Of a DNA stretch of 64,000 nucleotides, positions 42,028-54,379 are shown piece by piece. The DNA comes from Rhexocercosporidium sp. MPI-PUGE-AT-0058 (taxonomy: Eukaryota > Ascomycota > Leotiomycetes > Helotiales): contig JAGTJL010000011.1 of assembly GCA_020746875.1 (NCBI GenBank), forward strand, positions 310,001 to 374,000. The letters run 5' to 3'. Under the pieces are notes generated by a model. The model made no database searches. It was given only the letters and a program-made list of their open reading frames with translations, and had not been told where the DNA came from. Position 1 is the stretch's first letter; each line of letters opens with the position of its first letter. Made by a program: the position numbers and the translations under genes.

Positions 42028-44106
42028 GTCAGACCGTTATAATTTTAGCCAGCAAATAATACTTAAGGCGTTATTTAAGAAATTAAGTATATAGCCTTTA
42101 ATAGTTCGTAAAGGAAATCTTTTCCTTATACAAAATTAAAAAATATAAATACTTTTTTGTCTTAAATCTTAATCTTCTAAAGTTAATAAACTCCTTATTT
42201 AGTGCTTTATACTATATTACGACGTTTTATTATTGTAGCTTTTATATTAATAACTTACGCAAGAAGAAAATCGTACGGATTCGTTTTTATACGACTTATT
42301 ATAAAGGCTATAATAACAAAAGGTCGTGGTACGGCGCAAGGGTCTAAGTAAGGAGCCTAATAACTTTTAAGACAATTAAGATTCATCTGCAAAAAAATCG
42401 AGAAGCGGACGTCCGCCAACGGCGCCATTCTGGCGCTTTTGGAGCCAAAGTTGCATGTCGAAAATTTTGGGGACAGTTTCTTACTATAGTAAATTAAAAG
42501 CGCGCCGAAGGCGTAAAAAGCGTCGAAAGCGCCGAAAGCGCCTAAATAGACTAGCGTATTATAACCCCACTTTTAAAAGTGGGGCTTAATTATTTTATTT
42601 TATTTAATATATTAATAAGGTTTATAAAAGTATTAGTAATATTAATAATATATTAATAATAATTATAATATAATAATAATAAATATGCCTCTTATAACGC
42701 CCGATTGGGGCTAGGGCCGGCTAGCGTGCGCATATAATTTACCCGAAACGAACGATTTTCTTATTATAATTTTTTTAGCGTGGATATTCATAGCGTGAGA
42801 GCTTTAGCGAGACTAGTTTTTAGGACGTGCTCGACGAAATATAAGCGAAAATTAAAAATAACGCTAATCTAACCGGATTCGGTTAGTAAAAAAACGCCAA
42901 GATATTTTTTAAAAAATTTATAATATTTTAACGTTTAAATTATATTTATAAAAATTACTTAATTAGGCTTAGCGTATATTAAAATAAACTGGCGCTTTTA
43001 ACACCAGCGACCGATTAAAATTTAAAAAGGCGGCTTTAGGCGTTAAAGGCGGCCTTTTGGCGAAAATGGCGAAAATGGCGAAAATAGCGGATTTGATTTC
43101 TGGGCGTCCGCCAACTTTTTTGCTGATGTTTAAAGTAGAAAAGTATTTAATTCTTTTAATTTTATATAAAAGAAAAACCTCTTATATAAACTATTAAAAG
43201 TTATTATAGTAGGGTTGACCTCAGAAGTCCATTTGTTACGTGATTAAGCTGCCTCTTGCTGTATTTAAAATAGCCTTTAAAGTAATATCTTTTAAAGATA
43301 ATAATAATTTTTATTATTATAAGTTTTCCTTCTTATTTAAATTATACTCTTTAAATACATCATATCTTTAGTACTCGTTAAATAAGTACTTCTTACGTTT
43401 ACCCTCCGGCACCTGCCTTGCTACCCTTTTGTTATGTGTTTAATATTTTCCCTTCCACATTATATACTTAGTTTCTTAAATAACGCCTTAAATATCATTT
43501 CCTAATTAAAATCGCCGTATTATATCCGTCTAAACTTTTCTATTTTAGTCTTTATTTTTATTCTTATATTAAAATAAATAATGTAAGGCGGCGATTCTAG
43601 CTAGGAAATGATGCTTAAGGCGTTATTTAAATGAATTAAGTATATAAATTTTAAAAGTTTATATAAAAGACTTTTTTTATATAAAATTAAAAAATCAAAT
43701 ACTTTTTTATTTTCAATCTTAACTTTTTAAAGTTATTAAGCTCTTTGCTTAATGCTTTACGCCGTGCTTCGTTCTTTTATTATTATAGCCTTTATATTAA
43801 TAACCGACGTAAAAAGAAAATCGTACGAATTCGTTTTTATATAACTTATATAAAAATATCTCGATTCGTAGTTAAGATTATTCTTAAAACCATAAATTTA
43901 TAATTTTTCATTCCTTAAATTAAGCGCTTTTTCTTTCTTTTAAACTTTTCCTTTTTATTTAAATTATACCTCTCTTCTCCTTTAATAAATTATACTTTTT
44001 TAAATATATAATATCTTTAGTATTCGTTAAATAAGTATTTCCTACGTTTACCCTCCGGCACTTGCTTTGCTACCCTCTTGTTGTATGCTTGGTGTTTTCC
44101 CTTCTA
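42028..44106. mobile_element. Nested RIP-degraded repeat remnants (dispersed ~300-400-bp unit)
   Basis: Contains several copies of one repeat whose best preserved start is TGTAAGGCGGCGATTC followed by GAAATGATGCTTAAGGCG. A direct copy begins at ~43585 and may run to TTCTACA at ~44106. A degraded direct copy is at ~42040-42310. An inverted, interrupted piece is at 42310-42383 plus 43131-43215. An inverted start is at ~43466-43530. Another inverted copy lies at ~58740-59110. Copies differ mainly by C/T and G/A. TG start, CA end and shared interior (TACCCTCCGGCACCTGC-like words) suggest LTRs, but a palindromic arrangement around 42300 also fits a terminal-inverted-repeat element. No intact frame. 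Confidence 0.55.
42384..43128. mobile_element. 745-bp inverted-repeat element inserted in an older repeat
   Basis: Ends are CATCTGCAAAAAA and, in reverse complement, CATCAGCAAAAAA, followed on both sides by GC-rich GGCGGACG words. The host repeat is interrupted exactly here: comparing with the copy near 58960 (GATTCAAGGTGGAAAAG) shows host GATT left and TTTAAAGTAGAAAAG right, implying a TT target duplication. Inside are GCG-rich short repeats near both ends (GGCGAAAAT three times at ~43060-43086; AAAGCGCCG words at ~42507-42541) and a perfect 20-bp palindrome at 42565-42584. No coding frame, so probably non-autonomous. Confidence 0.55.
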
Positions 44107-45832
44107 CAGTACTACGTAAGCTAATCGAGACGAATAAGTTTAACGTTAAGTTAATTAAATAAGTAAAGAGAAAAGACAAGCTCTTAAAAGAAGAGTTGCT
44201 AATGTGTAAATAATAATATTCACGTAATCAACGGAATTACGTAAATACGGAGGACGAGTGAAAAACAAGAGTTGTATGTCGCAGGATGTAAATAAAGAGC
44301 ACTGGACGCTAGTCACTTTAGGACTAGCCTATGATAAGAGCCTCTTATATATAAAGCTCTTATCGATACCTTAGAAGTAGCTTTTTAAACTTGAACAAAT
44401 ACATGGAATGCAATTAAAGCTTTGCATTATATAATCGAGTCTCACCACGATTGACTAGTTATTACTTATTACCGGGAGGGATAGGCAACAGAGTGCAATC
44501 AACAATTTGTTAAGCGTTTATTTGTTATAATAATTAAATAAAATACGTCGAAAGAACGTGGCGGCTACCCTCGGACATCCCCGGCCAGTAAACCAAGGAT
44601 TTTGGTGTTCCTGCGCTGGCTCGTGCTGGCGGCGATTAATCAGAGCACTTCACGTGACCTTTTTTTTTTTTTTTTAAAAAAAAAAGGTGATAAATAAATC
44701 GTTCAGTATCATATAGAGGAACCTCTGACTCCCTCTATATTAGATTCTACTCCTGATAGCCGGCCGCATACCCCAGGCAATTCAGATAGTCCCCGAACTG
44801 CGTGTAGGGTGAACCGTTTTTAACGAAGGGGTACACCCCCAGTCACTATCACTGAACGGTCTCAGTTGGAAGATCAATTGGTCAGGCTTACCCGAGGACG
44901 CAAAAAGATAATAGTTCCGCCTCAACTTATAGCTAGTAGACGACGTGGGTAAAACGCAATCCCTCCATGACCAGATATATTACCATATTGACGATATTGA
45001 GAGTATTGCTCGCGCATTTAAAGCAGGACTTTCTTCTTCGAGCTCGAGGGGCTGCGTCTCTTTGAGGGGAGGGGGGCGTGGTTTATTGTCGTAGAGGCTT
45101 CGTTCTCTTTCACAGTTAGTCTCGATCTCATTTGTAACCTCGCTATTAGTTACACATATGCCCAATTCTTCAACAACGATCTTCCTCTGGGCTTTCTCGG
45201 TGCAAGCGACATTTGCACGCTCTGTGGGCGTTTCCAGATGGCTCTCACCTTTTATGTCCGCCACCCCGCCGCTCGAGTAAATTTGCAGCTCGTCTCCAAT
45301 AGATCATGCTGCCCAAGTATTAGGGGATTCCCGAAGCCTCTAGACTGTTTTGTAGAATGGCAAAAGCTGAATGCAGGTCTTGGCCAGGTAGATCACAAGA
45401 GCACGACTGGCAATTACAGGGACCATCACTGTACCTGTAAGCTCTAACTACATCGGGATGTCTTGATTCCAGGGCCGACTACCAAAAAGTGCTCTCTGCC
45501 TCTTCAGATGAGGTACGAAAGAAACGGCGTTACTAGCTAGGAGGACTGGGAATTTTCGAGCTACTTTGTGTTCTATTAAATATTTCCTAAATATCAAAGT
45601 ACAAGTTGATAAACTTTCGGGCATCTAAAGATCGAGGCTTAATCAGCACAATATCTGATTTCCGCTCATCTTCTTGAACCCTGTCTGCCTATTCAAAGTT
45701 TCTATTTTCTTGCTTCTGTCATGTAGCTACCATCGAGAAATCGCGCTCCTCGGCATCATGTATACCATTCCGCCGCGTCCTTGGCCAATTGCCAGCCAGC
45801 CAGTCACTTCGAAAATGTTCGAGAAGTTACCG
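44107..45832. other. AT-rich to GC-normal transition, no supported gene
   Basis: Contains T16 followed directly by A10 at 44660-44685, flanked by GACC and GGTGA, a potential perfect hairpin. At 44980-45264 a minus-strand frame (DIKGESHLETPTERANV ...) is open but has no ATG and no recognisable domain. The rest shows nothing supported. Confidence 0.4.

Positions 45833-45867
<35 letters not shown>
45833..45867 (+). repeat. C35 homopolymer
   Basis: Uninterrupted run of 35 C (G on the minus strand), 74 nt beyond the stop of the PTH11-like gene on its coding strand. Exact length may be affected by sequencing or assembly. Confidence 0.85.
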
Positions 45868-45941
45868 ACAAAAACCAGTTCCAGACTCACAAAACTTTGA
45901 TCTTACATATTGTTACTCCTAACAACTCCTCTTCACTGCTG

Positions 45942-47133
45942 TCATGTCCGTTCAATATCCGGCTGGTCAGGATGAGGGTTTATGTGATCAGTTGATGTTG
46001 TTCCGTGAAATTTGAGTTCTATGGCGCCCACTTCATCGAAATCGTAAGGGCGTCCAGTGGCGCTGTTGGCATTAAAGTCGATGCCGGTGCCTCCACTTGC
46101 GGTTCCGCTTCCTCCGGATCGTTGTAACTTGGGCGCCGTCCCTTTCTCAGAACTCTTTCGGCTGCTGCTGTCGAGGTATTTTCTTGTGAAGGTCCGGCTA
46201 ACCTCCGGCAAGGCACTGATAATCACGCCCGTCGCAACCTCGATATGGCTAAGTATCGCTAGCAAGGGTAGATTGCCGTGTTGCTTTACAATCAGAATAA
46301 CCCGGACCGTAGAGACAATGACTATGACCCCTGCCAGAGCGAAGACAAACGAAATGCAAATTCGGGTACGCCTCTGGGTGATAAGTAATAGCGCCGGGAA
46401 TGGAACAATCATAAGCATGATATCGGTGCCAAGATTAAGCGACACAGTAGTCCAGAAGATCGCCTGCTTTGTTTTATCCAACTGGCCGGTTTTCGGCGGT
46501 GAGATGCCAGGGGCCAGATTTGCGACAAAAATCACCACGAAGCTGACACAAGTAACGTAAAGACAGCACTTTGCAAGTGAAGCGGACCGATCAAGTCGCT
46601 CCGTCAATCGAACAAGGGAGACGCTTATGGAGAACTTAATCGACCACAGTGTAGTATAGTAGAGTAAGACAGTGGCAATGTACACCTAGCAACGAGTTAG
46701 TGCTTCCCTAGAGAAGGCGCAAGGTTATAAAGAGATAAAAATTTAGAGTTACCTTAAAGGAAGTTGGGGAGCCTAAAGCCAACAGGTACAACCCTGCAAT
46801 GCCGACTGCTGTTAGGCTTGTTTGCAAGACCTATTTGATCCGGTCGTTAGCTTTCAATTCCACGAAATTTCTTACTCCAACGTACAATAGACGTAATAAT
46901 AATAGTATCTGAAAGATTCCAACGAAACCCACGCTCCGAGCATGATCGCGAATAAAATCGAAGACAAGTTATTATGTATGAGATGACAAGGCTGAGGATG
47001 ATTGCGGCCTACAGGTTTTGAGTTTAGCAGAAATTCATGACGTGATATGATACGAGAGCCGAGAGCCGCAAAAGGACGAGCAAATAAACAGGCAGGCAAT
47101 ACCTACAATGTAAGGCGCTTTGCTGGACGACAT
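45942..47133 (-). CDS. PTH11-like integral membrane protein (fungal rhodopsin-domain family)
   Basis: Four exons on the minus strand: 47133-47107, 47008-46886, 46830-46753, 46685-45942, all in phase 0; introns 98, 55 and 67 nt. Product 323 residues. The start MSSSKAPYI joins to AAIILSLVISYIITCLRFYSR (TM1 and the conserved LRxYxR), then SDTIIITSI, LTAVGIAGLYLLALG, TVLLYYTTLWSIKFSISVSLVRLTER, YVTCVSFVVIFVANL, TTVSLNLGTDIMLMIVPFPALL, FALAGVIVIVSTVRVILIVK and SHIEVATGVIISALPEVSRTF: the usual seven-helix order of this family. The cytoplasmic tail is Ser/Gly-rich. PTH11 in Magnaporthe is a GPCR-like sensor of host surfaces; most family members have no known ligand. This copy lacks the long extracellular CFEM region. 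The last long frame lacks an ATG, so splicing is needed. Confidence 0.85.
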
Positions 47134-47629
47134 TTCTTTATGGTTGGGTGTGAAAGTCAATCTTTGTGTGCGCAAGTTCTCGGACTAGGTTTCCCCAAAT
47201 CAGTGGGACTGGACGTTAAATATGGCTCCACCTCTATAAGGAGGGATGAACCACTCAAGACTTGAAACGATCTCCCTATGGCGTTCCGGTAGGGTTAGTG
47301 AGTGGGAAAGGGCAGTGAGGGGGAAGTTGCCGTTCGCGGGACTGCTTCCGGCATGGTTTGACCACGGCATACTGAACAGTTGTTGTTTTGATTCGATGGC
47401 AAGTTCCCCGCGTGCGGCGCGTTGAAGTTCCAGGTAAGACACGGCTGAGTCGGCGACCGGCTGGCGGAAAGCAATGATCGCTGTATATATTGCTTTTTCA
47501 GGGCGGCATAGTTGGAGCGCCAGAACATTGCTGACTGGGGAAGTGAGCCAGGAAAAGGAGCCCATCCGTTCCTCATAGCCCTTCGATCCATCGCTAATGT
47601 AGATAGGGAATACGGTGTGTCGCAGCGGT
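47134..47629. other. Upstream region of the PTH11-like gene, probably part of an LTR
   Basis: GC-normal sequence with no supported gene. Minus-strand frames here are fairly open but start without a convincing ATG. The region probably continues the LTR-like sequence that begins (minus strand) at 47735. Confidence 0.35.
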
Positions 47630-47667
47630 ATCCCTTCGTCCGCTGAGACATGGACACGCTAGCAGGG
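47630..47667 (+). repeat. 39-bp dispersed repeat, copy 3, inside a probable copia-type solo LTR
   Basis: Third copy of the repeat flanking the Fot1-like element. On the minus strand a sequence starting TGTTGGGATCCAG at 47735, a typical Ty1/copia LTR start, leads into this copy after ~70 nt. The opposite LTR end could not be fixed. The three copies are thus probably LTR fragments. Confidence 0.5.
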
Positions 47668-48116
47668 GGGCGACCCACAGGGAGGGACTGCATTCTTTTA
47701 TGTATAATTCCATAGAAATTTACTGGATCCCAACACTCCCCCTCCTGACACAAAATACCGTACAAAAAATGCATCCTCCAAGCGACGTCTTTAGCGACTC
47801 CTGTACTACAATTCCGAATACTTTTTGATACTTTCTGTAGTTTAGTAGGTAGTTTTCCTAGAAGTGTATACGCTATGAATCGGAATTAAAGAGTATCTTA
47901 CTTCGTATATATGACGATCCACTAGATCACGTGTTAGTCATATAGTAGTCACCTGAGTTAGTCAACCGAGGTTGTAGATGCTAGGCCGCATCGGGACTGG
48001 TTTTATTGCAGCACGTCGTAGAGCCTTACGCTAGCCCGCTGGCTTCGCTTAGCTTAGCGCGGCTCTCCGCATTAGCGCCCCTTTTATATATATTTATTGT
48101 GACGCTTGCTTTATAG

Positions 48117-48600
48117 TATCACGGTCCGTGTATTTACTCGGTGTAAATACGGTGGGTTGTATTAATCTTAATGATCGAGAAATAAGTGTATTACGTACAG
48201 TAAAATAAATAATAATTAATATAATTAAGATATTATTTTCAGTTAAGCACAAAGCTCTTATTTAATAACAGACGTGCTAGTTTTATATAAAACTTTCGTT
48301 TTCTTTAAATCCCTTAAATCCCTCGAGATACTAAATCCTTAAATCCTTAAATCTTTTTTATTATCGAGGGATTTACAGATCTAAGGATTTATTACGTAAT
48401 ACGTAGTCGCAGAAACCCGCGGTTATAATATTACTTTTAAGATTATATTATAAATGAAATGCTTTAAGTATAAATTAATCTTAAGATTCCGTTAATTCCT
48501 AAAAGCCGCGCTCTCAGGAATTACTCGGTTCCTGGGATTATAATAACTTTTAGAATATTTCCTCTTAAGACTTAATAATCGTCTAAGAGCGTCCGTAATA
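48117..48600 (-). repeat. Left (3') LTR of the gypsy element
   Basis: 484 bp; aligns along its length with 54380-54860. Differences are almost all transitions; in its first ~200 bp this copy keeps more CpA and TpG. Confidence 0.85.
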
Positions 48601-51600
48601 TTATCCTCCTTTTAACTTAGCGTAATCCTTACGCTTAAATATAACTTAAGAAACGTCGGTAGCTACTAACGGCTATCTTTTTTATTTATTATATTTAAAG
48701 TTATAAAGAAACCCGGCGTTATTTAAATAAAAAAAAAGCAACGCATTTAGCTCGCGTTGCGCATTAAAGGCGCCACGCGCCGTGCGAAGCCTTATTCTTT
48801 CTGTCGCAGCTTTTCCCGTACTTATTTCCTAGACTTGTTTATTTCGAAGAGATGCTCTAAATATATTTATTTTAAACGCAGCGACTGCGATTCCTCGGGG
48901 TATATAATAAAGTTCTCTTAGTCCAATCGGCCGGTATATTTTTTTAAACTTAATAAGACGGTAGCTTTCGCTCGTCCTTTAACGCCTTTTTCTAAGCCCG
49001 TTAAGGACGTCCTCAGTCTTTAATTCCTTGCTTTTAAGCCCGACGCTTATTTAGCGTCTTTCTTTAAAGTAGAGGTCGACGTGCTTAACTTTGGCTTTCT
49101 TTTTTTTTAAGTAGCTCTAGATTTCGAGAATGAAAATCTCGAAGGAGTTTAAGGTAATAAAAGTTAAACTTAAGTTCTTAAGTATTTTTTAATTATAAGT
49201 ATTCTTTTTACTTAATTAAGTATTTAATAATACCGCGGAAATATTAATAATTTAAAATAATTTCGATATTATATTCGGCGTTCGGGTTCACCGACTGTAT
49301 TTTTATAATAAAGGCCGGTAATACTTTTAATAATACTAGTTCGAGGAGAGATATATAAAATACCGGGTAAATATTTATAGTTTTCGGAAATGCTAGTTAA
49401 TAATTAATTAGTCTTTTGACTTTTGCAATTTTAAATAATCTTAGCTTTTTATAATTTAATTTATTATTTAATCGTCTAGTCGCGATATTCTTTTTAAGTA
49501 AGTAAACTTTTTTTTTTTTTTAATATTAGTCTTATATTACGCTTTTTATTATAATAAATAATTAATTTTATATAATAAATAAAATATCCGTTAATAATTC
49601 GTTATATAATTACTTAAACTTATTCTTTTATAATATAGTTTTATACGCGGTTCCTTAACCCGTAATTAGTATATTATATGCCGTCGAGTTGTACTCGTAG
49701 TTCGCGTAAAACGGCGATATTTTAATAGTTTTTTAATCCGCGTTATTATATGCAAATTAGGCGGTTAAGAGTAATTAAATCTAGTCGTCTTATTTATAAT
49801 TTATATAATATTAAAGATAAGTTTTTATTATTTAATTGATTTGTTTTATTTAATTATTAATTTAAAAGTAAAATATTATTAATATTTTCTGTTTTATCCT
49901 TAAAAGCAATATTAATATTTTCTAGAACTTCGAGGTGAAAAGCTTATCTTTATTTAAAATAACCTCGTTTAGTATTCTATGATTTGCGAAAATCGTTCGA
50001 AGAAATACTTACGCTATCGTTAGTACGTCTTATATACTTAATACCGATATTATATACGCGTATTTTATTATCTTATCCGTTATTACGCAAATCGAATCGT
50101 AAATAATCCCGGTGATCGGATCCTTCGAGGGAAGTAATTCGACTACGAAATCTAAGGCAATTGACTTTTATAAGCGTAGTAGTATCGTTAATGACTTTAT
50201 GAGATTATACGGCGTATAATAGTTTGCTTTATTCCGTATATATATATTATAAGACGAGATTACGTTTTTAATTATTTTCTTTATTTTTAAGAAATAATAT
50301 TTCTTAAAGAGCTTTAATAGTATTTTAGCTATTTTTTAATATTTATAAGCCGGTAACTTATATTATTCTTTAACGAAGTCTATTTTGTTTTAAGTAAAAA
50401 TATAAACTCGTCTTTAATATAAAAGAATTCTAATATCGGTAAAAGAGAATCTTTCGTTTAATTACTTTTTTTATTTAATTATTATTAAATTATTAACGTA
50501 GCTTTTTCAGATTTTCTCGGGGATTTAACTTATCGTTATTAATTACTTATAATTAACTATTAGCGAGTTATTATCTCTTTTTAATATAATATACGATTCG
50601 TATATCTTATTTATAAGGTATTTTAACTTCTTATTAAAGGCGTCAGCTTTAACGTTTTCCGTTTCTTTAATATATAAAAATCGAAGTTTAATTATAAAAA
50701 GTATTTTATATTATTAAATTTATCGTCGGTTTAATTCTTTAATAATCGTAAAATAAATAAGATTTTTATAATCTATTAAGATCCGTATCTCGTAAGGCGA
50801 TCCCTTAAGATAGACTTTTTATTTGTATACTACGTCCACGGCTCTTAATAGTTCTTTATTATAAATATTATAATTAAGCTCTACTAGTAAGAGTTTCCGC
50901 GAATGGTATACGACTAGTTATTATCTGCCGTCTTTACCTAGTTAGCTTAGCACGGCTTTAATAATATAATCAGAGGCGTTTATTTCTATTATAATCTCCT
51001 TATTTAGGTCGAAGGACATAAAGACTAATTCCTTAATAAAAGCTTTTTTAAAGTTTTAAAAAGCTGTTTTTATTTTATTATTTTAATCAAAGCTTTTATT
51101 TTTATATATTAATTCCGTAAGTAGTACGGCGATCTTTAAATAGTTTCGAACGAATCGCCGGTAGAAGTTAGTAAATCTTGAGAAGGATTATACTTTTTTA
51201 ATATTTATAGATTTAACTTACTCGACGATTGCTTTAACTTTTTAGGAGTTTATAATTAATTTTATAATAATTATTACGTAACTTAAGAAGATGACTTTTT
51301 TTTTATAAAAGTAGCATTTCTCGGGTTTTAAAAGTATTAAAGAAGCTTTTAGCTTTTTTAATATTATAATAACGTTTTTTACGTATTATTTCCTTATTTT
51401 AAAATAAATTAAAATATCGTTTAAATAATATATATATATTACGTTTAAGTATTACCGTAAAATATTATTAATTAGACGCTGAAATATAATAAGCGCGTTA
51501 ATTAGTCCGAAAAGCATAACCGTATACTTATAATAACCGAAACGTATATAAAATATTATTTTTTTCTTTTCTTTTTTTATTATTCTTATAAAGTTATACG

Positions 51601-54379
51601 CGTCTTATAAGTCTAGTTAAATAAAAATCTTAGCGCCGCTAAGCTTATCGCGTAGCTCTTTAACTAAAAGTAATACGTAATAATCCTTCTTTATAACCTT
51701 ATTTAATCGACGGTAGTCGATATATATTCTTCGTCCGCCGTCCTTCTTCGGTGCGAAGAGGACGTTACTCTTTTATAAGGATTTAGACTCTCGAATAAAT
51801 CTTTTCGCTAGGTTTTCATTAATATATTTCTTAATCGTTATTAAGTCCGTGACTAAATATTCTCGTAATAGTTAAAATATTAGCTTCGTGCCTTTAGCTA
51901 ACTCGATCTGATAATTATAGTCTTAGTATTTAAGCAAGGCGCTGCTGCTTAATTCCTCTTCGAATAATACTTTAAACCGTTTATATTCTGACGGTATATC
52001 GTTTATCGCGGGAGTCGTTACTTCCTTTAACTCTTCTTTAAAGGTTACGTTTAACTTTTTTAAGCTTTTTATTAATTTCTTATCTTAAAAATAGCTTTTA
52101 TAATTATTAAATTCTAACTTTTGCGTTTTCCAGTCGATCTTAAGATTATAAAATTATATCTATAGCAGCTCTAAAATAATATCGTGCTTCTTAATCTTAA
52201 TTATATTAAATTAGATATATTCGAAATATCCGCTAATCTTTATATATAATATTTTTATTTACACGTCGATCAGGCCGTTCGCGGCAAGTCCTCTGTCGGC
52301 GAGTATTAATTAATACTCGTCTTTTTTAATTTCGATAAGCAAAAGATATTAAATCGTAATAATAAGAGATATAAAGTTCTCTTGCGCTCCGGAATTTATT
52401 ATAATTTATAATTTCATTCCTCGGATATCGACGTCAAAGGTTAAGTAGTTACCTTCCCTTATAACTATAAGTATACGTAAGTCTATTCTTTTGACGTAAA
52501 CCTTCTCGGTTAATATATTTTCTTATTGCCGATTCTTTAAATCCTCGTATAAAATACAATATAATTAATACGTTTTTAAAAGTATAAATAATTTAAATAG
52601 TCTTTCGTAGTAAGTTTTTAAGTCGTCTCGCGAGTTAACTTATATTCGGTTCCGTAGTATTTCTGCGATAACTTCTTATACGTCTCTTACGTTTATTTGC
52701 GTCGCTATCTATCGAAACGGTATTTCGTCGACTAAAATTAATTAAACGTACGTTCGAAAAACGCTATTTTCGGCGTCCGCCGTCTTCCAAGCGATACGTA
52801 AGTTACTTTTAAAAACTATCTTATATTCTTCGCTTTACTACGGCTCTCCGCGTAAGACGACTCTTGGTTCAATATAAGTGACTTTCGTGTCGACGTTTAT
52901 TTAATACTTAATATTAAGAGCCTCGCGAGTAAAGTATTCTTTCCGCTGCGTAACTCGCTAGACCTTATACTCTTAAGGTCCAGAAAGTATTAGTCCTGGC
53001 GGTATAGCGTTGCCTTAATACCAGAAATCTTCGCTCTTTTCGATATTAATTATATTCTCGGGGCTTTATACTTTACGTATAATTTCGGATATTTATTATT
53101 AAACGTATCGTTTGTCTTGCTAAGTCTAGTCGCTGAACTCGGTTCTTATTATATACTATCGAATATAATCGTTGTTCGTTTTATTTTATTCGCTGCTTTT
53201 TTCACTGCTATTATTCTCGATCTGACTATCGATATAATTAGCGTTAAGCTCGTTTATCGTTATATAACAGTAAATAACGCTGATTTAAACTTCTTTTAAT
53301 AAGAGAAAAAGGGATATATTAATAATATCGTACGCCTCTTGTCTTATAAAGTTGACTTGCTTCTTCTTAATACCTTTCTTGCGATATAAGCTTATTATAT
53401 ACTTCGGAAGGCTATATTCGTAGCAGAGTTTCTTCTCGCGTCGCTCGTTTATAACTTCCTTTAATAATCCTTTCTATTATACTTTGCTTTTTCCTTTTTT
53501 ATAAATAACGTCGTACTTTATAAGATTTAATTATCGGTTATTCTTAAGGTTGCCTTATCGTCGGCGTCCCTTATTTTATCGGTAGCCAGACTGCTTTTAG
53601 CTCTTTTTTACGTACGTCTATTATTTACGTTTGAACTCGTGTAAGCGGTTATCGATTCGGACGGTTTATTTAATAAAAGTAAGAATATCTTTTACTTAAA
53701 GGTTAATTTTAATAAGCTTTAGCCAGATATAATCCTTAAGCTCTTGTCGGTAATAATTAATAAATAATTAAGAGTTTCAGCTAGTTTTATTAACGTGCTT
53801 TTAAAATTCTATAATATAAGCTATTATATTATTAATTTACTTTAAGCCGTATAAGTAAATTTCCGCTGTCTTAATCTCGTCGATATTGTTAAATATTCGC
53901 CGAATTTCCTTTTTAAATCTTTTTTAAGTTTTAAATATAATTTATATAATAAGTATAGCTCCGCAAGTAACTTCGTGTTCGAAGTAATCCTTAAGGAATA
54001 GCTCGATTTATCGTATAGCCTTGCCCTTAAAATATAATACCGTCTAAAAAGCGTAACTTTTATCGGTAAGGAACTTATTATTATTAAAGTATTAATAAAG
54101 TTTTATTTAAAAAATAAAAGTCTTTAAATTTCTTCGGTTTTTTTAAAAAGTATTAAGAAGCTTAACTTTTAAGATCTTTTTAAGTTCGTGCGTTAAATTA
54201 TCTTAAATATTAAGTATTTCTTTATTCTCGTTCTTCTCGTAGTTCTTTTTTTTAAGAATAAGTATAAATAATAAAAAGATGCTAATAGTATTACCTTATA
54301 AGCTAAGTACTTAGCTTTAAATTAAAGGAGTTAATATAATATACGTAAGTCGGTACTTCTAACGAAAAGGTATTTAAAG
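48601..54379 (-). pseudogene. Degenerate gypsy gag-pol polyprotein
   Basis: Minus-strand reading, frames broken by RIP stops. Recognisable: RT start near 51860-51690 (ENLAKRFIRESKSL, NVLFAPKKDGG, YIDYRRLN); the YxDD region near 51.4 kb, now YYLNDILIYF; and the RT end KPEKCYFYKKKV ... FTNFYRRFVRNY near 51.15-51.3 kb. RNase H text (HSRKLL) is near 50.9 kb and integrase text (ALDFVVELLPSKDPITG) near 50.1-50.2 kb. The order RT, RNase H, integrase identifies Ty3/gypsy. A gag/protease region is expected at 52.3-54.3 kb but is not readable. No functional product. Confidence 0.8.

Noticed and set aside
44980..45264. 94-codon minus-strand frame
   Set aside because: No ATG start, no recognisable family, surrounded by repeat remnants.
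45674..45995. Proline-run frames at 45674-45922 and 45789-45995
   Set aside because: The proline runs are the translation of the C35 homopolymer; the frames have no domain and lie in the 3' region of the PTH11-like gene.
53117..53299. 60-codon frame in the AT-rich block
   Set aside because: Chance opening within the gypsy interior on the non-coding strand.
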